Origin: Lamellibrachia columna
Lineage: Eukaryota; Annelida; Polychaeta; Sabellida; Siboglinidae
DNA length: 64,000 nt
Assembly (NCBI GenBank): GCA_963662155.1
Contig: OY759268.1
Coordinates: forward strand, 5,955,701 to 6,019,700
Direction of reading: 5' to 3'
Position 1 is the stretch's first letter, and the number at the start of each line of letters is the position of its first letter. A program made the position numbers and the translations under genes. Positions 24,094 through 57,690 of this stretch are shown in pieces. The notes beneath the pieces are model-generated. The model made no database searches. It was not told where the DNA came from and was given only the letters and a program-made list of their open reading frames with translations.

Positions 24094-24253
24094 CTATTCA
24101 ATGTAGTCGATATTACCGATCTTTCTGTGTCTGATGTTCCATTGATGATTTGACTGATATCGAGTTGTCTCTATATGTATGTCCAAATATTGTTCATATT
24201 CTGGGATGGTGAAACTTGGATTATCACCAGGACGCTTGGTCGGATGTCTAGGA
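24094..24253 (-). CDS. Possible C-terminal exon of a carboxylesterase-like protein
   Basis: On the minus strand, an acceptor-like tatttcctag precedes a frame whose product includes PSFTIPEYEQYLDIHIETT and ends I-R-H-R-K-I-G-N-I-D-Y-I-E before TAG. The order (F-T-x-P-E-Y-x-x-Y-L-D-I, then R-x-R-K) resembles the last 40 residues of type-B carboxylesterases, where Y-L-x-I is followed by a basic stretch. No catalytic part is visible, and any upstream exons would overlap the NLR-like gene on the other strand, so this is probably a stranded exon or pseudogene fragment. Confidence 0.3.
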
Positions 24254-24317
24254 AATAATCTGGTGGGTAATTTAAATTGGGGCATTTTGTGTGCAATATG
24301 TAAAAAATTATTTGTAA

Positions 24318-24416
24318 TGACCTCCATGTTATTGCTATGATCTCCATGTTATTGCTATGACCTCCATGTTATTGCTATGACCTCCATGTTATTGCTATGA
24401 CCTCCATGTTATTGTT
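24318..24416. repeat. 20-bp repeat tgacctccatgttattgcta, 5 copies
   Basis: Five near-perfect copies lie just beyond the carboxylesterase-like minus-strand exon. Confidence 0.95.
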
Positions 24417-24611
24417 TTGTAACCTTGTGCACCAACTCGGATGCAAAGATGATAAATAAAAGTTAGTAATGTTATTGTTTTGATATGTCATATTTAAAGT
24501 GTTCATTTCAGAAGTTGTCATATTTTACCAGTATATAGTGACATTAATAGCGATTGGGGAAGGCAACTGTTAAACAGCTCACAGTTTATTACATAATCGT
24601 AAATTCATAAT

Positions 24612-25260
24612 TACATGTTAGTGCTTCTTGCATGTGGTTTCTTCCTGCATGTTTCTTCTTGCATGAAGCTTCTTGCATGTTTCTTCTTGCATGAGGCTTC
24701 TTCTTGCATGTTTCTTCTTGCATGTGGTTTCTTCTTGCATGTGGTTTCTTCTTGCATGTTTCTTCTTGCATGTGGTTTCTTGCATGTGGTTTATTCTTGC
24801 ATGTTTCTTGCATGTGGTTTCTTTCTGCATGTTTCTTCTTGCATGAGGCTTCTTCTTGCATGTTTCTTCTTGCATGTGGTTTCTTCTTGCATGTTTCTTG
24901 CATGTGGTTTCTTCCTGCATGTTTCTTCTTGCATGAGGCTTCTTCTTGCATGTGGTTTCTTCTTGCATGTGGTTTCTTCTTGCATGTGGTTTCTTCTTGC
25001 ATGTTTCTTCTTGCATGTGGTTTCTTGCATGTGGTTTATTCTTGCATGTTTCTTGCATGTGGTTTCTTTCTGCATGTTTCTTCTTGCATGAGGCTTCTTC
25101 TTTCATGTTTCTTCTTGCATGTGGTTTCTTCTTTCATGTTTCTTGCATGTGGTTTCTTCCTGCATGTTTCTTCTTGCATGAGGCTTCTTGCATGTTTCTT
25201 CTTGCATGTTGTTTCTTCTTGCATGTTTCTTGCATGTGGTTTCTTCTTGCATGTGGTTTC
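24612..25260. repeat. Complex satellite of ttcttgcatgt words before the first coding exon
   Basis: Mixed units of cttgcatgtttctt, cttgcatgtggtttctt and cttgcatgaggcttctt repeat for 650 bp with higher-order blocks (for example 24660-24900 resembles 24830-25080). Several frames on both strands stay open only because of the repeat. It ends 24 bp before the acceptor of the HEPN exon. Confidence 0.9.
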
Positions 25261-25284
25261 AACTAATGATGTTTGTGCTTTCAG

Positions 25285-45878
<20,594 letters not shown>

Positions 45879-46005
45879 CACTCTAACAACGACGAGTACT
45901 GGCAACAGTCGTCTTTGAAGGTGCACAATTTGATCGTTTGTATTATATAGTCATGCTAATATAATATAAATTGTAATTCTCGTCTCAACCGCTCATATGT
46001 CTTTC

Positions 46006-46011
46006 AATAAA
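46006..46011 (+). terminator. Poly(A) signal of the NLR-like gene
   Basis: A canonical AATAAA lies 128 bases after the TGA of the last LRR-type exon. The intervening sequence is AT-rich 3' UTR without another open frame. Confidence 0.65.
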
Positions 46012-46429
46012 CAACATTAAAAAATGCACGTTGAGCGTTATCTGTTTTATTTGAACGATTCTACTGTAACATCCTATTTACATTGCGTGCTTGACGACAA
46101 GGTATATTCATAAACATAATTATTAAGATCTTCAATTTGCATATCCTGTTCAGGACGTCACTGCCGAAATCATTTTGTGAAATCGATGTCTTTCTCCAAC
46201 TATTCTATCTACCGCTGTCACCGTTCCGAAGACACAAGTGATGTCAAATGACTTAACAAGTGGTTCCCTAAAACAAACTCGGCGGTCGTTTAGCGGAGTA
46301 GCTTCATGTATTTTCCACCCAAACAGTGTTTATTTTCCAATCTCAGTTCACAAGGCCCCTGACTTCGAGTGCGTGTTGGCAATGTGGCGTTGTGACGGCT
46401 GAATATCCCGGCCACACGGCCACAACTTA

Positions 46430-46720
46430 TATAATTGATTATAAATTCAAAATGGAAAGTTGCGAAGTGCTATAAACGACTGGTTGGCAGGGCAACGCGA
46501 GTTTTTAGACTTGCTACGCCATTGCAACTGTGCAAATGAGTATACGTAACATAGTTTCAAACAAAAGCTAATGTTATTTTGTTCGTATACACATTTTCAA
46601 TGCAAACACTAACCACAATTGTATGCAATTGAAATTGAGAGATTTCTAAAAACAAATAGGAGTGCATGGAATGAAATAAAGATGTGCATTATCTGCACAT
46701 CAAATTTAAGTTACTAAATA
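46430..46720. repeat. Dispersed repeat family, copy 2
   Basis: The left part (gattataaattcaaaatgg, then ggcagggcaacgcga) matches the repeats at 34.15 and 34.67 kb. The right part (acacattttcaatgcaaaca, then gaaataaagatgtgca) matches 23.6 kb. It therefore links these into one family. Confidence 0.6.
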
Positions 46721-48642
46721 ATTTGTGTAAAAGCAATTGTTCTGAGTAGTTAATAAATGAAAACTGCGAGTAATTATGTTGATAAAAAACGAATGTACAG
46801 AGTCAACATATACAGGGTGTATGTACAATGCTATGACAAATACTATACGACATGTATGTACATGTACAGTATTGTTGTATTTATGTGTGATGACAATTGT
46901 GCCATATTATATTAATGACAGTTGTGACTTGTTGTCTTGGTGACTTATTGTATTGATGATGGTTGTAACTGATGTTGTTAATGACACTTGAAATAGACAC
47001 AATTATCAAAGGTGTTTCCAAACGTTTGTTACCAGATATTTGAGAGTGTTCGTAAAGAACTTTACAGTCTGTAGCGTCTTCGTCATTGTCCAGATATAAG
47101 TCGAACCAAGTCTTTGTCATTGTCGAGCTACAACCGTGATATTTGTTGTAGTCTACCAGTGTGCCCACGTGCGTTATATAAGAAAACATCGCCACCTGGC
47201 GGAATCAGGATGACGTCACCTGCCGGATACAAGACATCACTTGTCCAATAAAAAGCAACGCCAAGTGACAGACACAAAGAAACATGACAAAGCGAATACA
47301 ACACGAAGTCACATGCCGGACACAATATGACGTCATCAGCTGGATTAGAGTCACGTGACAGCCGTATTGCAACAACATTACGAAACTTGCTGGATTGGAT
47401 CAGCAACAAAATGACGACTACAATTAGATGACAGTATAATTTTGACGGTTTCACAGTGGGGCGACATCTGCTGTGTTGTAGACGCATCAGAAATGTGTAT
47501 GTGTGAAGTCTGTTCATTCCTCAAAACAATGGAATTGTCTTCTTACGGCGTACGACAATATGTAGGGCTCTTTGTGACCACGTGTTTGCACATAATCAAT
47601 GTACCTAGCATATTCGACCTAATAAAACAAGAGGGTTAGACAGTTTTAGTCATTTTAACAAATCCAGCCGTAAACAGTGTGATCGGTATGCTGATGAGCT
47701 ATGCCTATGGACAGTGAGCGAGTTTAAACAGGTGGGTTTTTAGTTGACGGCGAAGTGTTATTATATTTCCGGTCGACTTAACGCTAATAATAATGAGCAG
47801 TGTGTTCCATAGATCTAGTATATGGTGTTCTGATATTAACCCTGAAATTAATATATGATTGTGAGAGGTAGTGGCATGTCGTTGCTTTGGACAGTTCTTC
47901 CAACAAGCACACGTGAATTACGTTGTTGACTTAGGACTAATGACAATGTGGTTTCTTCAGTCATCGGTTCTACGTCGTTGTCGACGAGTTGCATCAGCCA
48001 GCTGCGTGCCCCGGGCCGCGCGTCATCCGAGCGAGTCGTCGACGTCTTCTTGATCTACAAACTTTGGCGTACGCTTATTACAACGAATTTCATTACATTT
48101 TTTCAAATTAATTTTTTTAACCGTACTGTACGCTTATTAGGACGAATATTGTGCGTGGGACGTATTAGAACGTGCAATTGCTATTAGAAAATGTGTGCTA
48201 CTTTCATAACACTAGTGGCGGTGCAATATGTCTGTTACTTCAATGTCCAAGCCGATGTAGAAAACGACTGTGGACACGGTACGTGTCCACAGCTGTCCAA
48301 CACCTGGTATTCGTGATAAACTGCATTTACACATTAAGCACATCGCCCACGTAGGCAAGGCTAGTGCATGGCATATAAACTTTGTACTTGCGTTGTGCCT
48401 TTACACTGATTTATTGTGATCAGGATATATCGAAGATCGACTGAGGTATATCGTATTGTCCAATAGATCAACTATAATTGTGAATGCTCTGTGACGTGAT
48501 TGAGCAATCAAGACAAACTATTATGGTATGCCTTAATTCCATATGCTTATGCCATTTGCTTGTCTTTACAGATGCTAAAGCGACTAGGTAATTTAATGTA
48601 CAATAAATACTGTTGTTTTTGTCCAAATGATTTGCTTGCTCA
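46721..48642. other. No gene recognised
   Basis: A 129-codon minus-strand frame (47128-47517) consists partly of degenerate repeats around gacgtca and ccgga. Nothing else resembles a gene. Confidence 0.4.
47650..47760 (+). repeat. Dispersed repeat (SINE-like), copy 2
   Basis: The sequence ccgtaaacagtgtgat, then gagctatg and gagtttaaacaggtgggttt, matches the 36.4-kb copy. Confidence 0.45.
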
Positions 48643-49346
48643 GTTGTATGTATCGTCAATGCTTGTGAGCTAGTATTGTTTACTGGCATGTTGTATGTAT
48701 CGTCAATGCTTGTGAGCTAGTATTGTTTACTGGCATGTTGTATGTATCGTTAATGCTTGTGAGCTAGTATTGTTTACTGGCATGTTGTATGTATCGTCAA
48801 TGCTTGTGAGCTAGTATTGTTTACTGGCATGTTGTATGTATCGTCAATGCTTGTGAGCTAGTATTGTTTACTGGCATGTTGTATGTATCGTCAATGCTTG
48901 TGAGCTAGTATTGTTTACTGGCATGTTGTATGTATCGTCAATGCTTGTGAGCTAGTATTGTTTACTGGCATGTTGTATGTATCGTCAATGCTTGTGAGCT
49001 AGTATTGCTTACTGGCATGTTGTATGTATCGTCAATGCTTGTGAGCTAGTATTGTTTACTGGCATGTTGTATGTATCGTCAATGCTTGTGAGCTAGTATT
49101 GTTTACTGGCATGTTGTATGTATCGTCAATGCTTGTGAGCTAGTATTGTTTACTGGCATGTTGTATGTATCGTCAATGCTTGTGAGCTAGTATTGTTTAC
49201 TGGCATGTTGTATGTATCGTCAATGCTTGTGAGCTAGTATTGTGTACTGGCATGTTGTATGTATCGTCAATGCTTGTGAGCTAGTATTGTTTACTGGCAT
49301 GTTGTATGTATCGTCAATGCTTGTGAGCTAGTATTGTTTACTGGCA
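48643..49346. repeat. 47-bp satellite, about 15 copies
   Basis: The unit begins gttgtatgtatcgtcaatgc, then ttgtgagctagtattgttta; copies are nearly identical, so the array is young. Confidence 0.95.
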
Positions 49347-49349
49347 GTG

Positions 49350-49455
49350 ATGCTTATATGATAAATTTGTAATGTGTTTCCTTGTATTATATGATACATT
49401 TGTAATGTGTTTCCTTGTATTATATGATAAATTTGTAATGTGTTTCCTTGTATTA
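49350..49455. repeat. 35-bp repeat, 3 copies
   Basis: The unit atgataaatttgtaatgtgt plus ttccttgtattat is repeated three times directly after the 47-bp satellite. Confidence 0.85.
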
Positions 49456-49499
49456 TATTATGTCACGTGTTCACGTCAATGCTGTACACCCTGTATGTA

Positions 49500-49800
49500 A
49501 TAAACATACAAGGACACTGGTTTATCGAAGAGTCCAACAATTTGTCATTTATATGTCACCCGCTCTTCTGAGATATTTGTCAATTATCTCTGTAATTATC
49601 TGACTTATTTCTCGAACCCTTTAAATAATAGTATGACGTTTGCTCCTTTCCATTCAAAAGGAACCACTCCCTCTTTTAATGACACGTTGCACACTCTTAC
49701 AAGTGGTATACTGGTTTGTTCTACCGTTTCCACTAGTAGTTTTGGCGGAATTACACTCACTCCAGGTGATGGAGATTTCAAGCACCGCGAGAAACTGCTG
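49500..49800 (-). pseudogene. Internally deleted LINE: RT N-terminal block joined to 3' end
   Basis: From 49775 leftwards the minus strand reads S-P-S-P-G-V-S-V-I-P-P-K-L-L, then G-V-V-P-F-E-W-K-G-A-N-V-I-L-L-F-K-G, the start of an RT domain. Soon after, it passes to I-D-K-Y-L-R-R-A-G-D-I and stop, the end of ORF2. Nearly the whole RT is deleted between the two. Confidence 0.65.
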
Positions 49801-50257
49801 TCAGATGCATAATGACTAATGAGAACAAATTTTCAGCGAACATTTCCCGAGAACAATTGCTCGACAAGAACAAAGGTCGTGCAATTTGTCACTGTGGAAA
49901 TAGATACCCCTGTTGTGCGATGGCCCTCACGTTCCACCGGTGGTGGTCTTTCTTCTGAATTGGCAGCGAGAACATCGTGGAAGCGACGCCTCCATGACGT
50001 CACCCGAATTCTCAGTCCGCGGAAACTGCCACGAAGGAGAACTACAATCAGTGTGTGCGCTTCCATGTAGAAAACATGTTTTATATGATTCTTGCGATGG
50101 TGTCCTTGTTCAAGTTACGCACAATGCGTTTGGGGAATCTAATCATATGCAGTTTTCCTCTCGATGAGTTAGTAAATGAAATGTCTACTTGAAATCGTTG
50201 TGCAGCAACACGCAGAACATGAGAACACATGTGTCTGTCGACGTCAGCGAGCCCCTC

Positions 50258-50735
50258 CGATTGCGTTTATTTGACGCATTTGTGCGCCCAGTGTTACTGT
50301 AGAACGCGGTGCGTGAAGCCTGACGGGGTCGGACACGGACAAACTTGATGCCTTCCATCGAAGGCAGCTCCGCTCACTCGTCGGGATTCACTGGCCACAG
50401 AGGTTAAGCAACGTGAACTTGTATGAACGCTGTCGGTGCCGTCAACTAAGCACATATATAATAGACATGCGAAGGCGCATTTTCAGCCACGTCCTACGTG
50501 TGGACGAGGAGGCGCCGCAAACCAAGTAATATCCGCATTTTTCCAAACTGACAGACTCCAGGGATATCGCGGCCGACCCAGAACCGCCCCCCCCCCCCCC
50601 GGAACTCTTGACGCCGACCTGCAGCACATCGGCACAGAAAAGTCGAAGGGACGCGGCGTAAGCGCACGTAGGAGCTGCTGCTCGGGCAAACTGGCCGTCG
50701 CAACTGCGAAAGACATTTAATAATAATAATAATAA
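50258..50735 (+). pseudogene. LINE C-terminal fragment with (TAA)n tail
   Basis: The plus strand reads L-F-D-A-F-V-R-P-V-L-L, a stop, then L-D-A-F-H-R-R-Q-L-R-S-L-V-G-I-H-W-P and M-R-R-R-I-F-S-H-V-L-R-V. These are the C-terminal blocks of invertebrate LINE proteins. The end is followed by taataataataataa (50719-50733), a typical LINE tail. Internal stops and a poly-C slippage tract show decay. Confidence 0.75.
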
Positions 50736-51029
50736 ATGTCCACTGCTGCAATATCCCATTATAACACATTCCCCCTTTCTCATCTCTCGTATAGTCTTTT
50801 GTAGGTTTACATCTTCCTCTTGTTCTATGTTTGGACTCCGATAAACTACTCCTAATGTTAATTTGTTAATTTCTGTTATCTCTGCTGCGCCAAATTCCTC
50901 GCAATCTACTTCGCTTGTCAGTTTGACCTCATATGCATGGATTATTTTATTTAATGCATAGAATTACTCCGCGCCCCCCCCCCCCTCCTATCCTCCCTAA
51001 GCATTACACAATCTCTTAATGCTTATTCA

Positions 51030-51255
51030 GCATCTTATTATTATTATTAAGTGTTTTTCACAGTCGCGACAGCCAGCTTGAGCAAGGAGATGGCTCTTAC
51101 GCTTTCTTACACAGCTTCCCTTCAATTGTTGTTCTTAATGTTCTCCATGTGTTTTATTCTTTGCGGTCCGACGCAGCGGCTCCGGGTCGGCCAGTGTCTT
51201 TAGCGGCCGATTTGCTGCAGGTCGGCGTTTACTGTGTCTATGTGTTCCCACGGTT
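51030..51255 (-). pseudogene. Second copy of the (TAA)n-tailed LINE 3' end
   Basis: The reverse complement shares stretches with the 50.6-kb copy: cgccgacctgcagcaaatcgg, then a match around ctggctgtcgcgactgtgaa, then a tail taataataataataag. It lies tail-to-tail with that copy, about 300 bp away. Only the last part of the element remains. Confidence 0.65.
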
Positions 51256-51347
51256 CTGTCGTACATATTATAGGAGGGTCACTATCCGCTGCCATAATGT
51301 CTAATTCGCTTTTCTTATTTACTGTGCTGTCCCCCTGCACATCTAGT

Positions 51348-51626
51348 TTAAATAATCAACGATACCTCTGCACTCACCAATGATTCGGATAAACCCATTC
51401 CCAAGAACTGCTGCGCCTTTGCCGTCATAAGGAGCCAATCCCTCATGAAAAAGTCTTTCCTCCCAACGAAGCTCGCCCACATATCTACAAAGCCGACTGC
51501 CTCCTCACACAGTTCCTGTAATCCTACACAGTTCCTGTAATCCCGTCCCCTTCCGCCCATCACTGGCAATATCCCCGATATTACGAAGTAGTCTTGACGG
51601 AGTGTCGGTTCCACGTAACTAACCAA
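51348..51626 (-). pseudogene. Possible SGNH-hydrolase-like fragment of a retroelement ORF
   Basis: A 92-codon minus-strand frame includes V-I-S-G-I-L-P-V-M, then F-V-D-M-W-A-S-F, then R-D-W-L-L-M-T-A-K-A-Q-Q-F-L. The order (S-G-I-L-P-R, F-V-D-x-W, R-D-G-x-H-x-x-x-x-G) resembles SGNH/GDSL esterase-like domains carried by some LINE ORFs and other mobile elements. The catalytic D-G-x-H appears changed to D-W-L-L, consistent with a dead fragment. Family assignment is from memory only. Confidence 0.4.
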
Positions 51627-51955
51627 CGAAACGCTACCTTTGTTGACGGATTACGTCATCGTGTAGAAGAATGGGATGGTGCCGAAAGTGAGTTCAGTCG
51701 CGTCCTGGGGGGGGTACTCCCTATACTGAGGTATACATGTATGTGCCGCGCAAATGCCCCTGTTTTTGGCCATTTTTCTCTCTGTCCGAAGAAAAATCTA
51801 AATTTTCTATCTTTGTGCCCCAATTAAACCTGATAATTCTCTCTTTCACCGAAGAGGAAATTTCCCAATGAAAACGTTCCGCCCGGGCTTACCTAACACC
51901 TATAGATATTAGATATATGGTTCAATAAATCTCTCTTGGTGACCATACATTTCTT

Positions 51956-51959
<4 letters not shown>

Positions 51960-52054
<95 letters not shown>

Positions 52055-52055
52055 C
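51960..52055. repeat. (CT)n and (AT)n microsatellite
   Basis: A pure ct tract passes into at. Confidence 0.97.
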
Positions 52056-53059
52056 TCCATGTGCTCCATGGGGCTCTGACGGCACACCCCCACCGCTTTG
52101 GTATGGCAGTACCCCTCCCCGGGAGTTGCGTGCGCCGTCGTAAAATTCACAAATGCTTTCTTCTTCTTGTTCGAGTCTGCCTACTGTCAACATGCTGGGG
52201 ACACAGGCGGGCCGACAAGCAAACACAAAAGACAGTGTTAGTTCAGCCATTTTTCAATTCTTTTTTATATTTAGGGCACAATCATATTCATAAGCCAAAA
52301 TTGGTTTTATTGACATAAATTGTGATTATTGGTAGATCACTATATACAAAGATAATATATCTTGCATGCATAGATAATTGTATGTAGCTTACTCAAATAG
52401 GGTTGGTATGCTGGCTCAACTAACACTTGTGTGGTAAGTTGAGCCACAGTGTAGCGTACTTCGCGTAAATGCTCTATTTATATAATTTACGTAGGCCTTA
52501 TATTAAAATGTCATAGCAACTCAGCCAACACATCTATCTAATGGGTACAACACGTCTCTTACAAGTCTACACGCTTAATAAATAAGTCGACACAATTAAT
52601 ACAGATTTATAGGCCAATCGCAACCAGTGTAACTATATTGTCTTGTAGCTATCCGATGTCCCAATTTGCTCGGAAAAATGGATTCCTTGACGTATTTTGG
52701 TGTAAAAAAAAAATCTGAATCTGATCTGAAAAGAATATTCTCAACGCTCTTTTAGAGCCAAACGAGAAGGAATTGGACGCGTAGGTTTAACGCAGCTAAT
52801 ACCAATAAAGTTGGTCTTTCTGGGTGCGTAGATGTTTAAACGCTTCTTTTTTGAAGTTTTTGTTTTTTTAATATGTTTGTAATGATTAGTGGTAGTTTAT
52901 TCCAGTCGCGCACCGTTTGTTGAAAAAAGTAGGTACCTATTCATGTCAGTCTTTGTTAAAATTAATGAGGCTGGTTGATATGCTAGATTGCTAGATCTTA
53001 AACTGCTGTTCAACTAACCCTCCCTTGGGCCTTGGGTGGCTCAACTAGCCTCATTTCGA
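52056..53059. other. No gene recognised
   Basis: Words ggctcaacta and gttgagcc near 52411-52445 and ggctcaactagcc near 53030 suggest a short inverted-repeat element, but it cannot be delimited. Confidence 0.35.
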
Positions 53060-53300
53060 TAATTAAGTTTTAACAAGATTTTAACAAGATTTAACAAGAT
53101 TTGCCATCCAAGCCAAAGGCCCAGATGGCAAGTGGACAAGGAAGCCATTGGCTTATCGAGAGTCCAACAATGTTCATCTACTTATAACCCGCCCTCCTGA
53201 GATATGTGTCAACCTTGTTTTTAAACATATTCACGCTGCTAGTTGTTTATTAATTTCTCATTAATGCGCGTAGTGATGTAAATAATATTCTTCCCTGTGC
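53060..53300 (-). pseudogene. LINE 3' end (SVNMFKNKVD family)
   Basis: On the minus strand the frame reads S-V-N-M-F-K-N-K-V-D-T-Y-L-R-R-A-G-Y-K then stop, the usual end of CR1-like ORF2. It is followed by a conserved 3' segment and the tail aaatcttgttaaatcttgtt. The same 3' segment recurs at 15265, 49510 and 60305, defining one family. Confidence 0.65.
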
Positions 53301-53589
53301 ATAGATAAACCAGAAAACAAAGCGTAGTCACGTGCGATGATAGTTTACACACCAGCAGACATTAATCACAGTCACAAAAAAGTTTCGAAAAACCTCGCAT
53401 GTTCTGACCGTTGTGACAAATGACATTTATTGTAGTCATTTGCCTATATCTCGTTATCTCTTCATACTTCAATGTTCACGAGTTTGCCCATTTGTCCAGG
53501 CCAACAGAACGACGAGCGGCCGTGTATACCGTACGAAGGAACTTATGCTGACGTTTCACGTGGATTACGTAATTCAGAACAATAGTAGA

Positions 53590-53950
53590 AAACACATTAA
53601 ATGTGCTAATCAAGTCTGGACTACATTCCTAATAAACCACATCACAAACGTCCAGCGTACAGCAACTCCATTAATTCCCGGTTTGAAGCCTTGAATACAA
53701 TGAAAGTCTACCGAAGTTAAGATGATCAACTCTGGCATACCGTCGCCTCAGAGGAGAAATGGTAGAACTATATCGGATCCTAACGAGTCTCATCCGTTCC
53801 TACACCGATGCACAGATCTATGGAACAGCCTCCCACAGTCTGTGATGGGGGCTCCGTCTATTCAATCTTTCAAGGGTAAGTTGTGGCGAAACTGTCCAAT
53901 CAGGTTAGACTATACTGCCCCACCCCATCCAGGAAACTACCAGATGTAGA
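53590..53950 (+). pseudogene. LINE RT C-terminal fragment
   Basis: Two blocks in different frames match the C-terminus of CR1-like proteins: A-N-Q-V-W-T-T-F-L-I-N-H-I-T-N-V-Q-R-T-A (about 53610-53680), then D-L-W-N-S-L-P-Q-S-V, A-P-S-I-Q-S-F-K-G-K-L (53815-53885). The region between them is shortened and contains a frameshift. Confidence 0.7.
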
Positions 53951-54109
53951 CATAACGATAAATGTAAGAGTTGGCGCTAGAGGCAGAAATGCCTAAAAAA
54001 ATCAGAAGAGGACCTGTAAGAACCTGTATGAATATACAGCCGATGAACTGTCTCTGCTCGGTGATAATGTAATCATTTAATACCAAAATATGTGTTTCAT
54101 TGCAATAGT

Positions 54110-54310
54110 TGTGCGTGTTTCTTTGTAATTATCGGTTCTTAATTTTCAGTTTGTAAATAGATCAATAGTAAAGTTGTAGGTACAACTGTCTGTATTAGAC
54201 GAAAAATACTGCACACATGAGAACATAACAAGACAAATAGTTGCATATATAAATGTCGTTATATAAAGATATCTTAATTTTAAATATTTAATTAAATACT
54301 TATAATTTGC
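54110..54310. repeat. Dispersed repeat, copy 1 of 2
   Basis: Shares gtgtttctttgtaattat, tttgtaaatagatca and gttgcatatataaat with 59617-59815. No coding signal. Confidence 0.65.
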
Positions 54311-54432
54311 TGCGTATATAAGAGAACAATGGGCCACGCCCCATGGCTTTGGGATAAGATTTTAAGAGATCAGGTTCATGCATGTGTGAATGAGAGGGAG
54401 ACAAAGTATAGACACTATCAACTGAAAGTGGG

Positions 54433-54888
54433 TTGGTCATTCACGTGGGCGCGAATTGGGAGGAAAGCCCAGACAATATAATATCTACTGGTGGGGTGAT
54501 CACACCGAATGTTATGCAAAACAATGTCACCTACGGCGCAGCTCCGTTATCTTCCGGGATATCTACTGGTGGGGTGATCACACCGAATGTTGTGCAAAAC
54601 AATGACACCTACGGCGCAGCTCTGTTATCTTCCGGGATATCTACTGGTGGGGTGATCACACCGAATGTTGTGCAAAACAATGACACCTACGGCGCAGCTC
54701 CGTTATCTTCCGGGATATCTACTGGTGGGGTGATCACACCGAATGTTGTGCAAAACAATGACACCTACGGCGCAGCTCCGTTATCTTCCGGGATATCTAC
54801 TGGTGGGGTGATCACACCGAATGTTGTGCAAAACAATGTCACCTACGGCGCAGCTCCGTTATCTTCCGGGATAAACGGATGCCAGTGA
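54433..54888 (+). CDS. Open frame with five 26-residue tyrosine repeats
   Basis: A 78-bp unit is repeated five times (54480-54869) and, because 78 is divisible by three, stays in one frame for 152 codons to a TGA. Each unit reads ISTGGVITPNVVQ, then N-N-D/V-T-Y-G-A-A-P/L-L-S-S-G. The N-x-x-Y core resembles tyrosine motifs in cytoplasmic tails of receptors. Whether it is expressed is unknown; it could be the last exon of a membrane receptor or simply a minisatellite that happens to be open. No convincing acceptor or signal peptide is visible at its start. Confidence 0.35.
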   Translation: MVIHVGANWEESPDNIISTGGVITPNVMQNNVTYGAAPLSSGISTGGVITPNVVQNNDTYGAALLSSGISTGGVITPNVVQNNDTYGAAPLSSGISTGGVITPNVVQNNDTYGAAPLSSGISTGGVITPNVVQNNVTYGAAPLSSGINGCQ

Positions 54889-56216
<1,328 letters not shown>

Positions 56217-56279
56217 AACCTCTCAGTGTGCACAGTGACAGGTCTTGCCATGCCTGTCTAATATCAATAAATTGCAATT

Positions 56280-57690
56280 GTTTATGTATTACGTAAGTTA
56301 TTAACAATTTGTATATTCTCCATTTCTACGATAACCCGTCATTCCCTTTTCGAAGCATAAGACATCAGATTGACTACATAGGACATCAGATTGACTACCG
56401 CTAGATGGCAGTACTCAGTATGTTGACCACAGCTGAAAGTATTGAGACATGGTGACATTATTTCAGTCAACATTTACCTTTAGGAATTAATACTACTATA
56501 TTTAAACCCCCAAATTTTGTAGAATCGCAGATTTATGTTTGCCATTTCACACAATGTTATTTATGTTTGATGTATTTTCTTGAACTTGGAACATTAAACG
56601 TTTCCGTAGTCTTGAATACTGGTTGTGCTGCGCTTGTGGGAGCATCATAATTCAGCGGGCGTTATGCAGATTTATATTACGTGAACATTGATCACATCAG
56701 CAAATGCCGTGCAATAGTCGACGGTTTTACGACCACTAATAAAACACCACATGTATTTTAGTACTTTAGGAATGAGTATCCCCAACAGCGAAACGAAAGC
56801 AACTATTTTCAGCCAAGAATACATCACACCAACAACAAAGCCTAAGGCCCGTTCACACGAACGATTAATTTTCTGACTGTCAGTCGACTTAGTGTTGCCC
56901 GACAAATCGGACGCGACGCCGAACGAAACAAGAAATAACGTGTCCGACAATCGGACAACAGATCGATCCATCACGTGACTTTTGCCTAGCAACCTCAGTA
57001 GACTCCGTCAAGCTTTCAACATGGCCGCAAATGTAAAAGTTGCCAGTCACTAAGTCGTGTTTTTCTTTGAATTTGTGGCTTCATTTATGCGCAGTTGCGA
57101 TCGAAAGTAAACGGAAAACGGCTGACAAATACATTCCGCTCCAGTACATAGGTTGACATATCATTCCTTGGTACAAAACATAGGTGTGTTTAATTATTAT
57201 GACATGGGGCGGCCACCTAACCGTATCCATTTCAAACATTTATGTCGATTGCCGGACGTTTTCGGGAACGACAGAAAGCTCATTCCATTGATCAGGCTCT
57301 CGTGTTACTTTTTGTCTGAATCGCCTCAATAGACATATCTTCGTCATGTTCAAACTCTACCACTGCGTCTCTCAATATATAAACATGGTTGCTAAGGCGA
57401 AGCTAGATTCAGACAGGGACATCACAATAATTATGGATCCATCAATTGTCAGACTCATTACGTCAATGTTTACGTAGCAGCCAGGTCCGACTGGCTAACA
57501 GACATGGCTGCCGCAAATTTAATCTGTAGAGTACCGTAGTTTTCTTCAATGAATATTTGGCTCAAACAGTTGAGGCGGCTTGCCGGACCTGTTTGCCCGG
57601 CAAAAAGTCACGAAATGGTTCTGACAATTATTCGCTTTTGCAGATATGTAACAAAAAGTACAGGCTATCATAAGATCACAGAAATTGGTT
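56280..57690. repeat. Long dispersed repeat, copy 1
   Basis: Matches 62416-64000 along most of its length (for example ctacgataacccgtcattcc, cgacaatcggacaa, gacatggggcggccacctaa, gtttacgtagca). It has about 45 extra bases near 56850-56890 (ggcccgttcacacgaacg...), an end-like word seen in DNA transposons. No long open frame. Confidence 0.8.

Noticed and set aside
47128..47517. 129-codon minus-strand frame
   Set aside because: It has no recognisable domain; the DNA is made of degenerate gacgtca and ccgga words, and the composition does not look coding.
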